Below, one piece after another: positions 1-7,878 of a stretch of 64,000 nt of DNA. Within the stretch, counting starts at the first letter, position 1. Each line of letters opens with the position of its first letter. The stretch covers positions 1 through 64,000 of the forward strand of contig JACRIN010000091.1 of NCBI GenBank assembly GCA_016220085.1, read 5' to 3'. The stretch comes from Planctomycetota bacterium. Lineage in GTDB: Bacteria > Planctomycetota > UBA1135 > GCA-002686595. The translations under genes were made by a program, and so were the position numbers. The notes below the pieces were generated by a model. That model was given only the letters and a program-made list of their open reading frames with translations, was not told the origin of the DNA and searched no databases.

Positions 1-1
1 G

Positions 2-856
2 GCCGCGGGAGTCGGCGCACGGCCGCCCGCGCGGACGGCGGCGACTGCGACGAGCGCCGGCGCCTCGGCGCGACCGAGCGAGGCCGCGGAGCCGAAGCCG
101 GCTCGGATCGAGCGTCCCATCGAGGTCCCGCGGCCGACCGCCGCGCGCGCGACGACTTCAGGGGCCGCGGCGGCCGCGAATCCCTCGATCTCGCCCTCGA
201 TGTCGGCCGGCCCCGGCTCCGCCGCGCTCGCCGCAGCCGATGCGAAAGCGGGCGAGATCCGCGAGCTCGCGCTCGCCGCCGGCGACCTCGCCGAACTCGC
301 GCGCCGCGTCGCCGCATGCACCGCCTGCGCGCTCTGCCGCACGCGCAAACAAACGGTCTTCGCCGACGGCCGCGCGAAGGTGCCGGTGATGTTCGTCGGC
401 GAAGCGCCCGGCGAGCAAGAGGACCTGCAAGGCCTGCCGTTCGTCGGTCGCGCGGGGCAACTGCTCACCGACATCGTCACCAAGGGCATGCGGCTCTCGC
501 GCGACGACGTCTACATCGCGAACGTGCTCAAGTGCCGCCCGCCGGACAACCGCGACCCGACCGAGCTCGAAAAGCGCCTTTGCACGCCGTGGCTCGATCG
601 TCAGATCGAGCTCGTCGACCCGAAGGTGATCATCCCGCTCGGCCGCCACGCCGCGACGCACGTATTGAAGGTGGAGGCGTCGATGGGCTCGCTGCGCGGC
701 CGCGTGCACGTGCTCGGCGGGCGCAAGGTCGTGCCGACCTACCATCCCGCCTACCTGCTGCGCGATCCGAGCAAGAAGGCGGACTGCTGGAAGGACATCC
801 AGCTCGCGATGGCCGAGCTCGGGCTCGCCTCGCCGCCGCGTCCGACGAGTTCCTGA
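2..856 (+). CDS. Family-4 (Fe-S) uracil-DNA glycosylase, 5' partial
   Basis: Removes uracil from DNA as the first step of base-excision repair in the cytoplasm. The frame is open from base 2, so the true N-terminus lies outside the window. An ATG at 200 would give 218 aa, but the Ala/Pro-rich reading upstream suggests a longer protein with a flexible N-terminal extension. Counted from ATG 200, Cys40, Cys43 and Cys46 form a C-x2-C-x2-C cluster, GEAPG at 67-71 is the family's active-site motif, Cys112 (KCRPP) and Cys128 are further cluster candidates, and HPAYLLR at 182-188 is the C-terminal DNA-binding motif. Family 4 proteins are usually about 200-250 aa, so the core is complete. The family is clear from these motifs; only the start is unknown. 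Confidence 0.9.
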   Translation, partial: AAGVGARPPARTAATATSAGASARPSEAAEPKPARIERPIEVPRPTAARATTSGAAAAANPSISPSMSAGPGSAALAAADAKAGEIRELALAAGDLAELARRVAACTACALCRTRKQTVFADGRAKVPVMFVGEAPGEQEDLQGLPFVGRAGQLLTDIVTKGMRLSRDDVYIANVLKCRPPDNRDPTELEKRLCTPWLDRQIELVDPKVIIPLGRHAATHVLKVEASMGSLRGRVHVLGGRKVVPTYHPAYLLRDPSKKADCWKDIQLAMAELGLASPPRPTSS

Positions 857-978
857 GCGCCGAGGAGCCGCGCGCCGGGAACCTCCGGAATTCCCCGAAC
901 GCTTCGGTCGGAGGTAACTCGTTGCGCGGGAGCGGGTAGGCGAGGTCCAGCTCGGGATCTGCCGGTCGGCGCTCGTGG

Positions 979-1007
979 TTGACCCCTTTGCGACGCGCCG
1001 GTATGCT
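979..1007 (+). promoter_or_regulatory. Sigma70-like promoter for the first secretin
   Basis: TTGACC (979-984) and TATGCT (1002-1007) are separated by 17 bp. This is one of the best -35/-10 pairs in the window. The next gene starts at 1565, so the transcript would carry a leader of about 550 nt. Confidence 0.55.
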
Positions 1008-1013
1008 CCCGCC

Positions 1014-1564
1014 CCTTCTCTTGGGATCGAGAACGCAACTCTCGGCCTGCGGGAAGGTCCCGGTCGAGCGATTCCGACTCGCGCGAGGCTCCCGCAAGGG
1101 ACCCGCGCCGCGCCTGAACTCGCGGAGACTCGCACGCGCGGCGCGTCCGCGCACGAGGACCGGGAGCGACCGCTCTTTGACGCCCGCGCGCCTGCGCGCT
1201 CGCGCATCGTCCGCACATCGTCCGCATCGACACAGCTTGGTCAGGCCCGGTTTGGACCGGGCCAGCTTGGACAGACCTGGGCGCTGCAGTCCCCCTGCAG
1301 TTTCCGGTGGTCCCCGAGACTCTCTCCGAGAGCCCCTCGGCCCTCCCCGTTCACGGCGCGCGTCGCCGTCGACGAGCCCGATCCCCGCGTCGATCCCCGC
1401 GCCGATCCCTGCGCCTGTCCGCGCGCTCTCTCTCCGCGCTCTCTCCGTCCCACACGGTTCACCCTCTCCAGCTCTGACCTGCCCCCGATCTCAACCAACC
1501 CCGAGCCGCCTCGCGTCGTGATCGACCCGGTTCGCGTTCGGCACCCTGGAACCTGAGAATCCCA
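1014..1564 (+). other. Long gene-free leader of the first secretin, with hairpins
   Basis: No convincing gene lies between 857 and 1564; the frames that stay open have no recognisable protein. Two compact inverted repeats are visible: an 8-bp stem with a 4-nt loop at 1244-1263 (GGCCCGGT/ACCGGGCC), and CTGCAG repeated as an inverted pair at 1284-1300 followed by TTTCC. The rest is C/T-rich. It may be a structured 5' leader, but no known riboswitch class was recognised. Confidence 0.35.
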
Positions 1565-4180
1565 ATGCGCTTGCGCTTCATCCTTCTCCCGATGGTGGTG
1601 GTGTTCTCCACCTGGTCCTGCCAGACGACGACCGACGACTCGACCACTCCGCCGGTCGAGATGGACGCGACGCCGTCGCCCGAACCGTCCGCCCAAGACA
1701 AGCAAGCGGTCGAGGCGTCGGCGCCCGCTGCCGCCGCTCCGCAAGGCAACCAGGAGTTCCTGTCGCAGGATTCCGAGCGCCTGCAGCGCATCCGTGAGCG
1801 CCAAGCCGCGCTTTCGGAGCAGTACCTCGCCGCGGGCGATCGCCTGCTCGACCTCGCCGATCTCGGCGGTGCGCTCGAGCAGTACGCGCAAGCCCTCGAC
1901 GTGATGCCGTCGTCGGAAGCCGCGCGCGAAAAGATCCGCAAGGTGCAGGTGCTGATGGGCACCGGCTTCGCGGAAGCCGCGCAGGGCATGAAGGATCTCG
2001 AGACGCAGGAAGTCGTGCGCCGCGCCCAAGCGCGCATGGCTGCCGAGGACGCGGTGATCCAAGGCAAGACCGCGCTCGGGCGCGCCGACTACGACGGCGC
2101 GGTCGACGCGTTCCGCGAGGCGCAAACGATCCTGCGCTACCACCCGCTGATCGCCGACGGCTCGATGAACGAGAACGCGGTCACCGGCATGCTCGAGGAC
2201 GCCGTCGCCCAAGCCTCCGACGCCAAGAAGGCGGAAGCCGCGCGCCTGCGCGCCGAAGCCGAGGCCGAGAAAGCCGCGCGCGAAAAAGAGCAGCGCGACT
2301 ACCGCGAGAACCAGATCAAGACGCTCTACAACAAGGCGAACCAGGCGTTCCTCGCGGACAACTACGGCCACGCCGAAGTGCTCTGCAACCAGATCCTCGC
2401 GATGGATCCGGGCAACGAGGCCGCGATGGAGCTCCGCGACGTCGCGCAGACCGCGAAGCACCAAAAGGCCGACGAGACGACGCGCATCCGCTACCGCGAG
2501 GAGTGGCGCAAGACGATGGACGAGCTGCAGACGATGGACGTCCCGCAGATCGACCCGCTGGTCTTCGACGACCTCGACCGCTGGGCCGAGGTTTCGAACC
2601 GCCGCCCGCTGGAATTCGGCAACCGCGACCCGCGCTCGCTCCAGGACAAGCAGGTCGTGATCGACCGCTTGGAGCAAGTCCGCATCGCGCCGCACTTCGT
2701 CGGCACCGATGACGCGGGCTCGCCGCTCAGCGAGATCGCGAACCACCTCCAAAACCTCTCGGGCGTCAACTTCCTGATCAGTCCGACGGTCGCCCAGCTC
2801 GACGAGGAAGCGCAGACGATCAAGCTCGACCTGCCCGAGCGCAGCGTCAAGACGGTGCTCGACATCATCGCGGAGACCTCCGAGTCGATCCGTTGGAAGG
2901 TCGAGGACGGCGTGGTCAAGTTCGTGACCAAGGAAGAGCTCCTCGGCGGCCAGGAACTGCGCATGTACGGCGTGCAGGACCTGATCCATCCGGTGCCGAA
3001 CTTCGCCGGTCGCGAGATCAACGTCAGCCCCTCGGGCGGCCTCGAGCAACCCGAGGACACCACCCCGGCCCGCGAAGGCCTGGTGGTGACCAGCGACGCG
3101 CTCGAAGCGCTGATCCGCGACAACATCGCCCCGGCGTCGTGGACCGACGACCCGAAGAACTCGGTGCGCATCACCGAAGCCGGCACGATGGTCGTCAACC
3201 AGACGCCGGAGACGCAGGCGCAGATCCAACAGCTCCTAGAAGACCTGCGCGAAGCGACCAGCATCATGGTCGACATCCAAGCGCGCTTCCTGAAGGTCGA
3301 GGACAACTTCCTCGAGGACATCGGCGTCGACTTCCGCGGCCTCGGTCAACCGGGCCTCGGCACGAACCGCTTCTTCAACGACTTCGGCGACGCGTCGACC
3401 CAGGGCGACCTCGGCACCGAGATCGGCCAGGACACGGACCTCGGCGCGTTCTACGACGAAGGCGGCGATGGCGACATCCGCAGCCGCGTCGAGCACCTCT
3501 ACGACACCGCGCTCGGTGACGAGAACGTGCTGACCAACGCCGGCGGCCTGTCGTTCTCGTGGACGTACCTCAACGACCTGCAAGCCGAGCTGATCTTGCG
3601 CGCCGTCTCGAAGAGCGAGCGCGTCGAGCTGGTCACCTCTCCCCGCCTGCTGGTCTTCAACACGGCCCGCGCGAACCTCGCGGTGCTGAACCAAGTCGCG
3701 TACGTGAAGGACTTCGACGTCGAGATCGCGCAAGCGGCCTCGATCGCGGACCCGATCGTCGACGTGATCCAAGACGGCGTCGTGCTCGACGTTCGCCCGG
3801 TGGTCTCCGCCGACCGCCGCTTCATCATGATGGAGCTGCGTCCGACGGTCGCCGTGCTGCGCCGCCCGATCCAAGAGGTCGCGACCTCGCTCGGCAGCCA
3901 GAACGCGGTTTCGATCCAGCTGCCGGAAGTCGACATCCAGAAGGTCCGCACGACCGTCCCGATGCCGGACGGCGGCACCGTGATGCTCGGCGGCTTAAAG
4001 GTCTCCGAGAAGAAAGACCTGAGCTCCGGCGTGCCGATCCTGTCGAAGATCCCGCTGGTCCGCTTCCTGTTCGAGCGCAAGGGCACCTACAACTCGAACC
4101 GCAAGCTGCTGATCCTCCTCAAGGCGGCGATCGTGATCCCGTCCGAGATCGAGCCGACCGAAGCGCAGATCAAGCGCTGA
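1565..4180 (+). CDS. Secretin-family outer-membrane lipoprotein with N-terminal TPR region (paralog 1)
   Basis: This 871-aa protein probably forms an outer-membrane secretin ring like GspD or PilQ. It begins with a lipoprotein signal ending in STWSC (Cys19), followed by a linker, helical TPR-like repeats (about 75-130 and 260-300) and a charged coiled coil (about 215-255). A secretin N-domain/STN-like region (about 365-460) leads to the secretin core (about 560-865), recognised by MLGGLKV and the VPILSKIPLVRFLF block near the C-terminus. The segment at 712-744 (starting AYVKDFDVEIAQ) recurs in the paralog at 7879 and in the HEAT protein at 38570. No inner-membrane platform or ATPase of a secretion system or pilus lies nearby, so the exported substrate cannot be inferred. 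Secretin identity is firm; the role is open. Confidence 0.87.
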   Translation: MRLRFILLPMVVVFSTWSCQTTTDDSTTPPVEMDATPSPEPSAQDKQAVEASAPAAAAPQGNQEFLSQDSERLQRIRERQAALSEQYLAAGDRLLDLADLGGALEQYAQALDVMPSSEAAREKIRKVQVLMGTGFAEAAQGMKDLETQEVVRRAQARMAAEDAVIQGKTALGRADYDGAVDAFREAQTILRYHPLIADGSMNENAVTGMLEDAVAQASDAKKAEAARLRAEAEAEKAAREKEQRDYRENQIKTLYNKANQAFLADNYGHAEVLCNQILAMDPGNEAAMELRDVAQTAKHQKADETTRIRYREEWRKTMDELQTMDVPQIDPLVFDDLDRWAEVSNRRPLEFGNRDPRSLQDKQVVIDRLEQVRIAPHFVGTDDAGSPLSEIANHLQNLSGVNFLISPTVAQLDEEAQTIKLDLPERSVKTVLDIIAETSESIRWKVEDGVVKFVTKEELLGGQELRMYGVQDLIHPVPNFAGREINVSPSGGLEQPEDTTPAREGLVVTSDALEALIRDNIAPASWTDDPKNSVRITEAGTMVVNQTPETQAQIQQLLEDLREATSIMVDIQARFLKVEDNFLEDIGVDFRGLGQPGLGTNRFFNDFGDASTQGDLGTEIGQDTDLGAFYDEGGDGDIRSRVEHLYDTALGDENVLTNAGGLSFSWTYLNDLQAELILRAVSKSERVELVTSPRLLVFNTARANLAVLNQVAYVKDFDVEIAQAASIADPIVDVIQDGVVLDVRPVVSADRRFIMMELRPTVAVLRRPIQEVATSLGSQNAVSIQLPEVDIQKVRTTVPMPDGGTVMLGGLKVSEKKDLSSGVPILSKIPLVRFLFERKGTYNSNRKLLILLKAAIVIPSEIEPTEAQIKR

Positions 4181-4232
4181 GCTCCCGCCCCCGAACCATC
4201 AGGGCCACCCGGGCGACCCGGGTCGCGAATCC

Positions 4233-4265
4233 CAGCACCTCGTCCGATCACCGGGCGGGGTGCTG
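4233..4265 (+). terminator. Possible terminator after the first secretin
   Basis: CAGCACC (4233-4239) and GGTGCTG (4259-4265) form a 7-bp stem followed by CGCTTTCT, about 50 nt after the stop codon. The loop is long and the T tract poor, so the call is weak. Confidence 0.3.
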
Positions 4266-4350
4266 CGCTTTCTGGCGCCGAAGCGCTTCTCCAGCGCCCG
4301 CGGTGCAACCGAGCCGCCGCTGGTCGCGTAGTCTGACTACGAGTTCCGCC

Positions 4351-7314
4351 ATGCTTCGCGCCTCCCGGTTCGCCGTGCTCGCCATCGCGTTCGCATCCGT
4401 GCTCTGCGCGGCGCAGGACGCGCCGCCGAGCTCGCGGCCGCGCGCCCCGAGTACCGCGGGAGTCGTGGGAGTCGCGGCGGAGCTCGCAGCGCTCGGCGAC
4501 GAGCTCTCCACCCTGCCCACGGGAGCGGAGCGCACTCGCCGCGTCGCCGACCTCGCCGCGCGCGCGGTGCTCGAGGCGCGCGCCGACGCGCAGCTCGACC
4601 GACGCCTCGCGGCCGAAGCACGCGCCACGCACGTCGGGCGTCGCCGAGCCGCGCTTGAGAGCGCGCTCGCCGTTCTCGAGCCGCTCGCGAACGAACTCGC
4701 CGCCGCCAACGCGACCGACGACCTCGAGCCGCGCGCGCGCCTCTGCCTCGAGCTCGGCGAGCTCCGGCTCGAACGCGGAGCGCTCGGCGACTCGCCCGAT
4801 TCACCCAGTTCATTCGGAGCGGCAGACGCGCACTTCGCGCGCGTCGCCGGCTGGTTCGCGGAGGGCACGCCGCTCGCGCTGCGCGCCGAACTCGGGCGCG
4901 CGGAGACCCTCGCGGCGCGCGGCGAGCTGCGCGAGGCCGCTCTGCGCTATGCGTCGATCGCCGAGCGCGCGGTGCCGAGCGACGCTGAGCTCTGGCGCGA
5001 AGTGGCGCCGACGCTCACGCGCGACGACCGCGCGCGGCGCTTCGCGCTGCTCGAACTCGCGTCGCCCGGCCTGATCGCGATGCTGGTCGCGGATCGTCGC
5101 GCCGACGAAGCGTGCCGGGCGGGACTGCGCTGGTGGAGCGTTTGGCGCACCGACGGTTTCGCGCTCTCGTCGCCGAGCGGCGAGAACACGGCGACCGAGC
5201 TCGCGCGCGCGCTCGCGATGGCCGTCGCCCCCGGCGGGTCCCGGGCGGACCCCGGGAGCCCCAGGAGCCCCAGGAGCCCCAGGAGCCCCAGGAGCACCGG
5301 GAGCACCGGGAGCACCGGGAGCACCGGGAGCACCGGGAGCACCGGGAGCACCGGGAACCCCGTGACCGCCGGGGACTCGGCGAGCCCGGCGAACCAGGCG
5401 AGCCCCGCGGTGATCGCGTGGCGCGACGACGAGCGCGACGCCGCATGGTTCGCGGACGAAGCCTCGGCACGCGCCGTTGGCGCGACGAACCTGCGCGCGC
5501 CGCGCGAGTTCGCCGCACGCGTGTTGCGCGCGTGGCTCGACGGCCTGGGCGAGCGCCCGCCGACCTTCGCGGCGCGCGCGCGCGCGACCGAACTGGTGCT
5601 CGCCGAACGCATCGGCGCCGACCCGGAGCTCGAACGGCGGCTCGCGCGCGCGGCGTTCGACGCCGGCGATTGGACCGAGGCGCGCGCTCTCTTCGCGCGT
5701 GCGACACCGGTCGCGACCGGCGGCTCCGTCATCACGCCGGGGGCGACGCCGGGAGCCGCACCGGGGTCCGCGCCCAACGCGAGCACCGACGTGCTCGCCG
5801 CGGAACGGCTGTGGCACCTCGCGCGCTGCGCGGAAGAGCTCGGCGAACCGCGCGCCGCCGCCGACGGCTTCCGCGAGATCGTCGAGCGCCATCGCGCGAG
5901 CTCGACGTGGGCGTCGCGCGCAGCGGAAGGCTGGTACCGCGTGGTCGGGACGCTGCGGCTCGACACGCCCGAACTCGGCGCCGAACGAGATGCGGCGACG
6001 CGCGCGGCGCGCGAGCTCGCGACCGGTCCGGTCGCCGCCGATGCCGCGTACCGCGATGCGCAACGGCTGCTGCGCGAGAAGCGCTACGCCGAAGCGCGCG
6101 CGGCGTACGCGTCGGTTCCAGAGGAGGCGGCGACGTACGAGCTCGCGTGGGTCCATCGCGCGGTGTGCGACTACCAGCTCGGCGAGCTCGATGCCGCCGA
6201 GCGCGCGTTCGGCGAGTTCCTCGACGTGCGCTGCGTCGAGCCGAGCCTCGTGCCCGCGGACGCCGAGCGCGCCGCCCGGCGCAGCGAAGCGCGCGCGACC
6301 GCCGAGCTCTATCACGGCCTGATCGCGTTCGGCCGCGCCGAGCGCAACCAGGGCGATTGGCTGACCGTGCGCCGCCGCCTCGAACCGTACCTCGAACGCC
6401 ACGCCGACCAGATCGCCTACGCGCCGCTCGCCGCTTCGCGCGCGCTGATCGCGTGCCTGCGCCTCGGCGACTTCGCGGCCGCGGAACGGCTCGAAGGCGA
6501 GCTCTTCACGCAATTCCCCGACAGCCGCTGGAGCGGCGCGGCGGCGCTGGAGATGTACCGCGAGCGCGAGAAGCAACGCGCGGCGCTCGCGCCGGAGGAG
6601 ACCGAACGCGCGACGCAGCTCGCGCGCGCCATGGCGCGCGAACTCGAGCTGGTCAACCGCACGGCGCCGGAGCCATCGTTCGCGAACCTGCGCGCGGAGT
6701 CGCGCGCGTGGCTCGCGCTCGGCGAGTGGGCGCGCGCACGCGCGGTGCTCGAGCGGCTGATCGCGCTGTTTGGCGCGAGCGAGCGCGCGGACATCGAGAA
6801 ATGGGTGCTGCCCGACCTGGCGCGCGCGTGGGCGGTCGACGGCGAGCCTGCTCGCGCGGCGGCGGTGCTCGATCCGTTGATCGCCGCGGGTCGCGCGTCG
6901 CCGGCGGTGCGGCGCTTCCACGCCCAGGTGCTCGGCGGCTGGTGCGAGTTCGTCGAGCCTGGCGCGCCGGGCAAGCACGGCAAGCCCGACGAGTTGGACG
7001 GGCCTGGCGCGCCCGGCGATCGTCGCGAGCCCGCCGAGTTCGCGGGCGTCGAGGACGCCGCGAGCGCGGCGCGGGCGCAGGAGCTCTTCGCCGCGCTGCG
7101 CGCCGAGGTGCCCCGCTTCGAGGCCGACTGGTATGGGCTGCGCTTCGACGCGCTCTACGCTCGCTGGCGCCGCGGACGCACGGAGCCGAGCGAGCGCGAC
7201 GCGGCGTTGGCCGAGCTCCAGCGCCTGACCGACGAGCTCGGCGGGGATTTCGAGCGCCTGGCCGACTTCGAGCTCGCGCGGCGCTTTCGCTGGCTTCGCA
7301 CGCTGGCGCACTGA
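4351..7314 (+). CDS. Large exported tetratricopeptide-like repeat protein
   Basis: A 987-aa protein whose start at ATG 4351 gives a clean signal peptide (MLRASRFAVLAIAFASVLCA, cleavage near AQ). The rest is Ala/Arg/Glu-rich and helical, with TPR-like 34-residue periodicity over much of its length (for example around 780-850: DAAYRDAQRLLREKRYAEAR and following), so it is probably a periplasmic scaffold. Residues 302-337 are a low-complexity (SPR)4(STG)7 tract encoded by a 9-bp tandem repeat. It sits between two secretin paralogs on the same strand, which suggests it serves the same envelope system, but no enzymatic motif is visible. A perfect GTAGTC/GACTAC inverted repeat lies at 4328-4340 just upstream and may be a regulatory site. 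Named family unknown. Confidence 0.75.
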   Translation: MLRASRFAVLAIAFASVLCAAQDAPPSSRPRAPSTAGVVGVAAELAALGDELSTLPTGAERTRRVADLAARAVLEARADAQLDRRLAAEARATHVGRRRAALESALAVLEPLANELAAANATDDLEPRARLCLELGELRLERGALGDSPDSPSSFGAADAHFARVAGWFAEGTPLALRAELGRAETLAARGELREAALRYASIAERAVPSDAELWREVAPTLTRDDRARRFALLELASPGLIAMLVADRRADEACRAGLRWWSVWRTDGFALSSPSGENTATELARALAMAVAPGGSRADPGSPRSPRSPRSPRSTGSTGSTGSTGSTGSTGSTGNPVTAGDSASPANQASPAVIAWRDDERDAAWFADEASARAVGATNLRAPREFAARVLRAWLDGLGERPPTFAARARATELVLAERIGADPELERRLARAAFDAGDWTEARALFARATPVATGGSVITPGATPGAAPGSAPNASTDVLAAERLWHLARCAEELGEPRAAADGFREIVERHRASSTWASRAAEGWYRVVGTLRLDTPELGAERDAATRAARELATGPVAADAAYRDAQRLLREKRYAEARAAYASVPEEAATYELAWVHRAVCDYQLGELDAAERAFGEFLDVRCVEPSLVPADAERAARRSEARATAELYHGLIAFGRAERNQGDWLTVRRRLEPYLERHADQIAYAPLAASRALIACLRLGDFAAAERLEGELFTQFPDSRWSGAAALEMYREREKQRAALAPEETERATQLARAMARELELVNRTAPEPSFANLRAESRAWLALGEWARARAVLERLIALFGASERADIEKWVLPDLARAWAVDGEPARAAAVLDPLIAAGRASPAVRRFHAQVLGGWCEFVEPGAPGKHGKPDELDGPGAPGDRREPAEFAGVEDAASAARAQELFAALRAEVPRFEADWYGLRFDALYARWRRGRTEPSERDAALAELQRLTDELGGDFERLADFELARRFRWLRTLAH
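5255..5362 (+). repeat. 9-bp tandem repeat inside the TPR-protein gene
   Basis: Four copies of GGAGCCCCA (5255-5290) are followed by seven of GGAGCACCG (5291-5353) and one variant (5354-5362). The unit is a multiple of three, so copy-number change would keep the frame. It encodes SPR/STG on the + strand and would read as Gly-Ala-Pro on the other. Confidence 0.95.
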
Positions 7315-7878
7315 ACCGATGCCCGAGCTGGCGCCCGAGCCTACGCGGGAGCCCACGCGAGCTCCGACGCGAAACCCCGCGGCCGTCGCCGACGGCGTGC
7401 GCGAGCGCTCGCGAGACCGCTTCGAATTCAGCAAGCCCGGCGTGCGTCCCCGCACCGGAGTACGGACTCCGGCCGGTGGCCCCGAAGTCCTCGACGCCGC
7501 GCGCGTTGATCTTGCAGACGCGCCTTTCCAAGGCTCCGGGGCGCTGGTATCTTTCCGCCCCTCGCTCCCGCGCGGAGCGGGTCGGAAGCCTTGAAGACGG
7601 GTGCCCGCGCGGTGCTCGGCGACGGACTCTCGAGCTCTCTCGCGATCCTCCCACGGATCGTTCGCCCCCATCGTGACTGCCCTCGGGGTTTGACCTCGGG
7701 CAATCGCCTCCGCATTCGGGCCCGCGCCCCATCGTCCCACGTTTTTCGTCCCACTCGGACATCCCCAGGCGTTCCGCGTTCCGCGCCCTTCCAGCGACTT
7801 CTGCGTTACTCGCCGCGCGCGACACGTAGAGAGCGAACACCTCTGGGTCCCCACCACAACCCGATTTCGTTTCCTCCG
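7315..7878 (+). other. Gene-free interval upstream of the second secretin
   Basis: No credible gene. A 7-bp inverted repeat (CCGGAGT/ACTCCGG, 7455-7472) lies early in the interval. A promoter-like pair follows at 7525-7553, leaving a leader of about 320 nt before the secretin start at 7879, parallel to the long leader before the first secretin. Confidence 0.4.
7525..7553 (+). promoter_or_regulatory. Promoter candidate for the second secretin
   Basis: TTTCCA (7525-7530) and TATCTT (7548-7553) are 17 bp apart. The bases around the -10 resemble the other secretin promoter: both read GGTAT, then a short stretch, then CCGCCCC. The -35 is a poor match. Confidence 0.4.

Noticed and set aside
975-1556. 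Protein-coding gene upstream of secretin 1
   Set aside because: Two overlapping frames stay open, with Arg/Ser/Pro-rich reading, no ribosome site and a promoter inside; a leader is the simpler reading.
5240-5365. Collagen-like Gly-Ala-Pro repeat on the minus strand
   Set aside because: It is the antisense of the 9-bp repeat in the TPR gene; the + strand frame has a signal peptide and consistent protein pattern.
7319-7594. 91-codon frame after the TPR gene
   Set aside because: Low-complexity start, no homology recognised, and it overlaps the promoter candidate for secretin 2.
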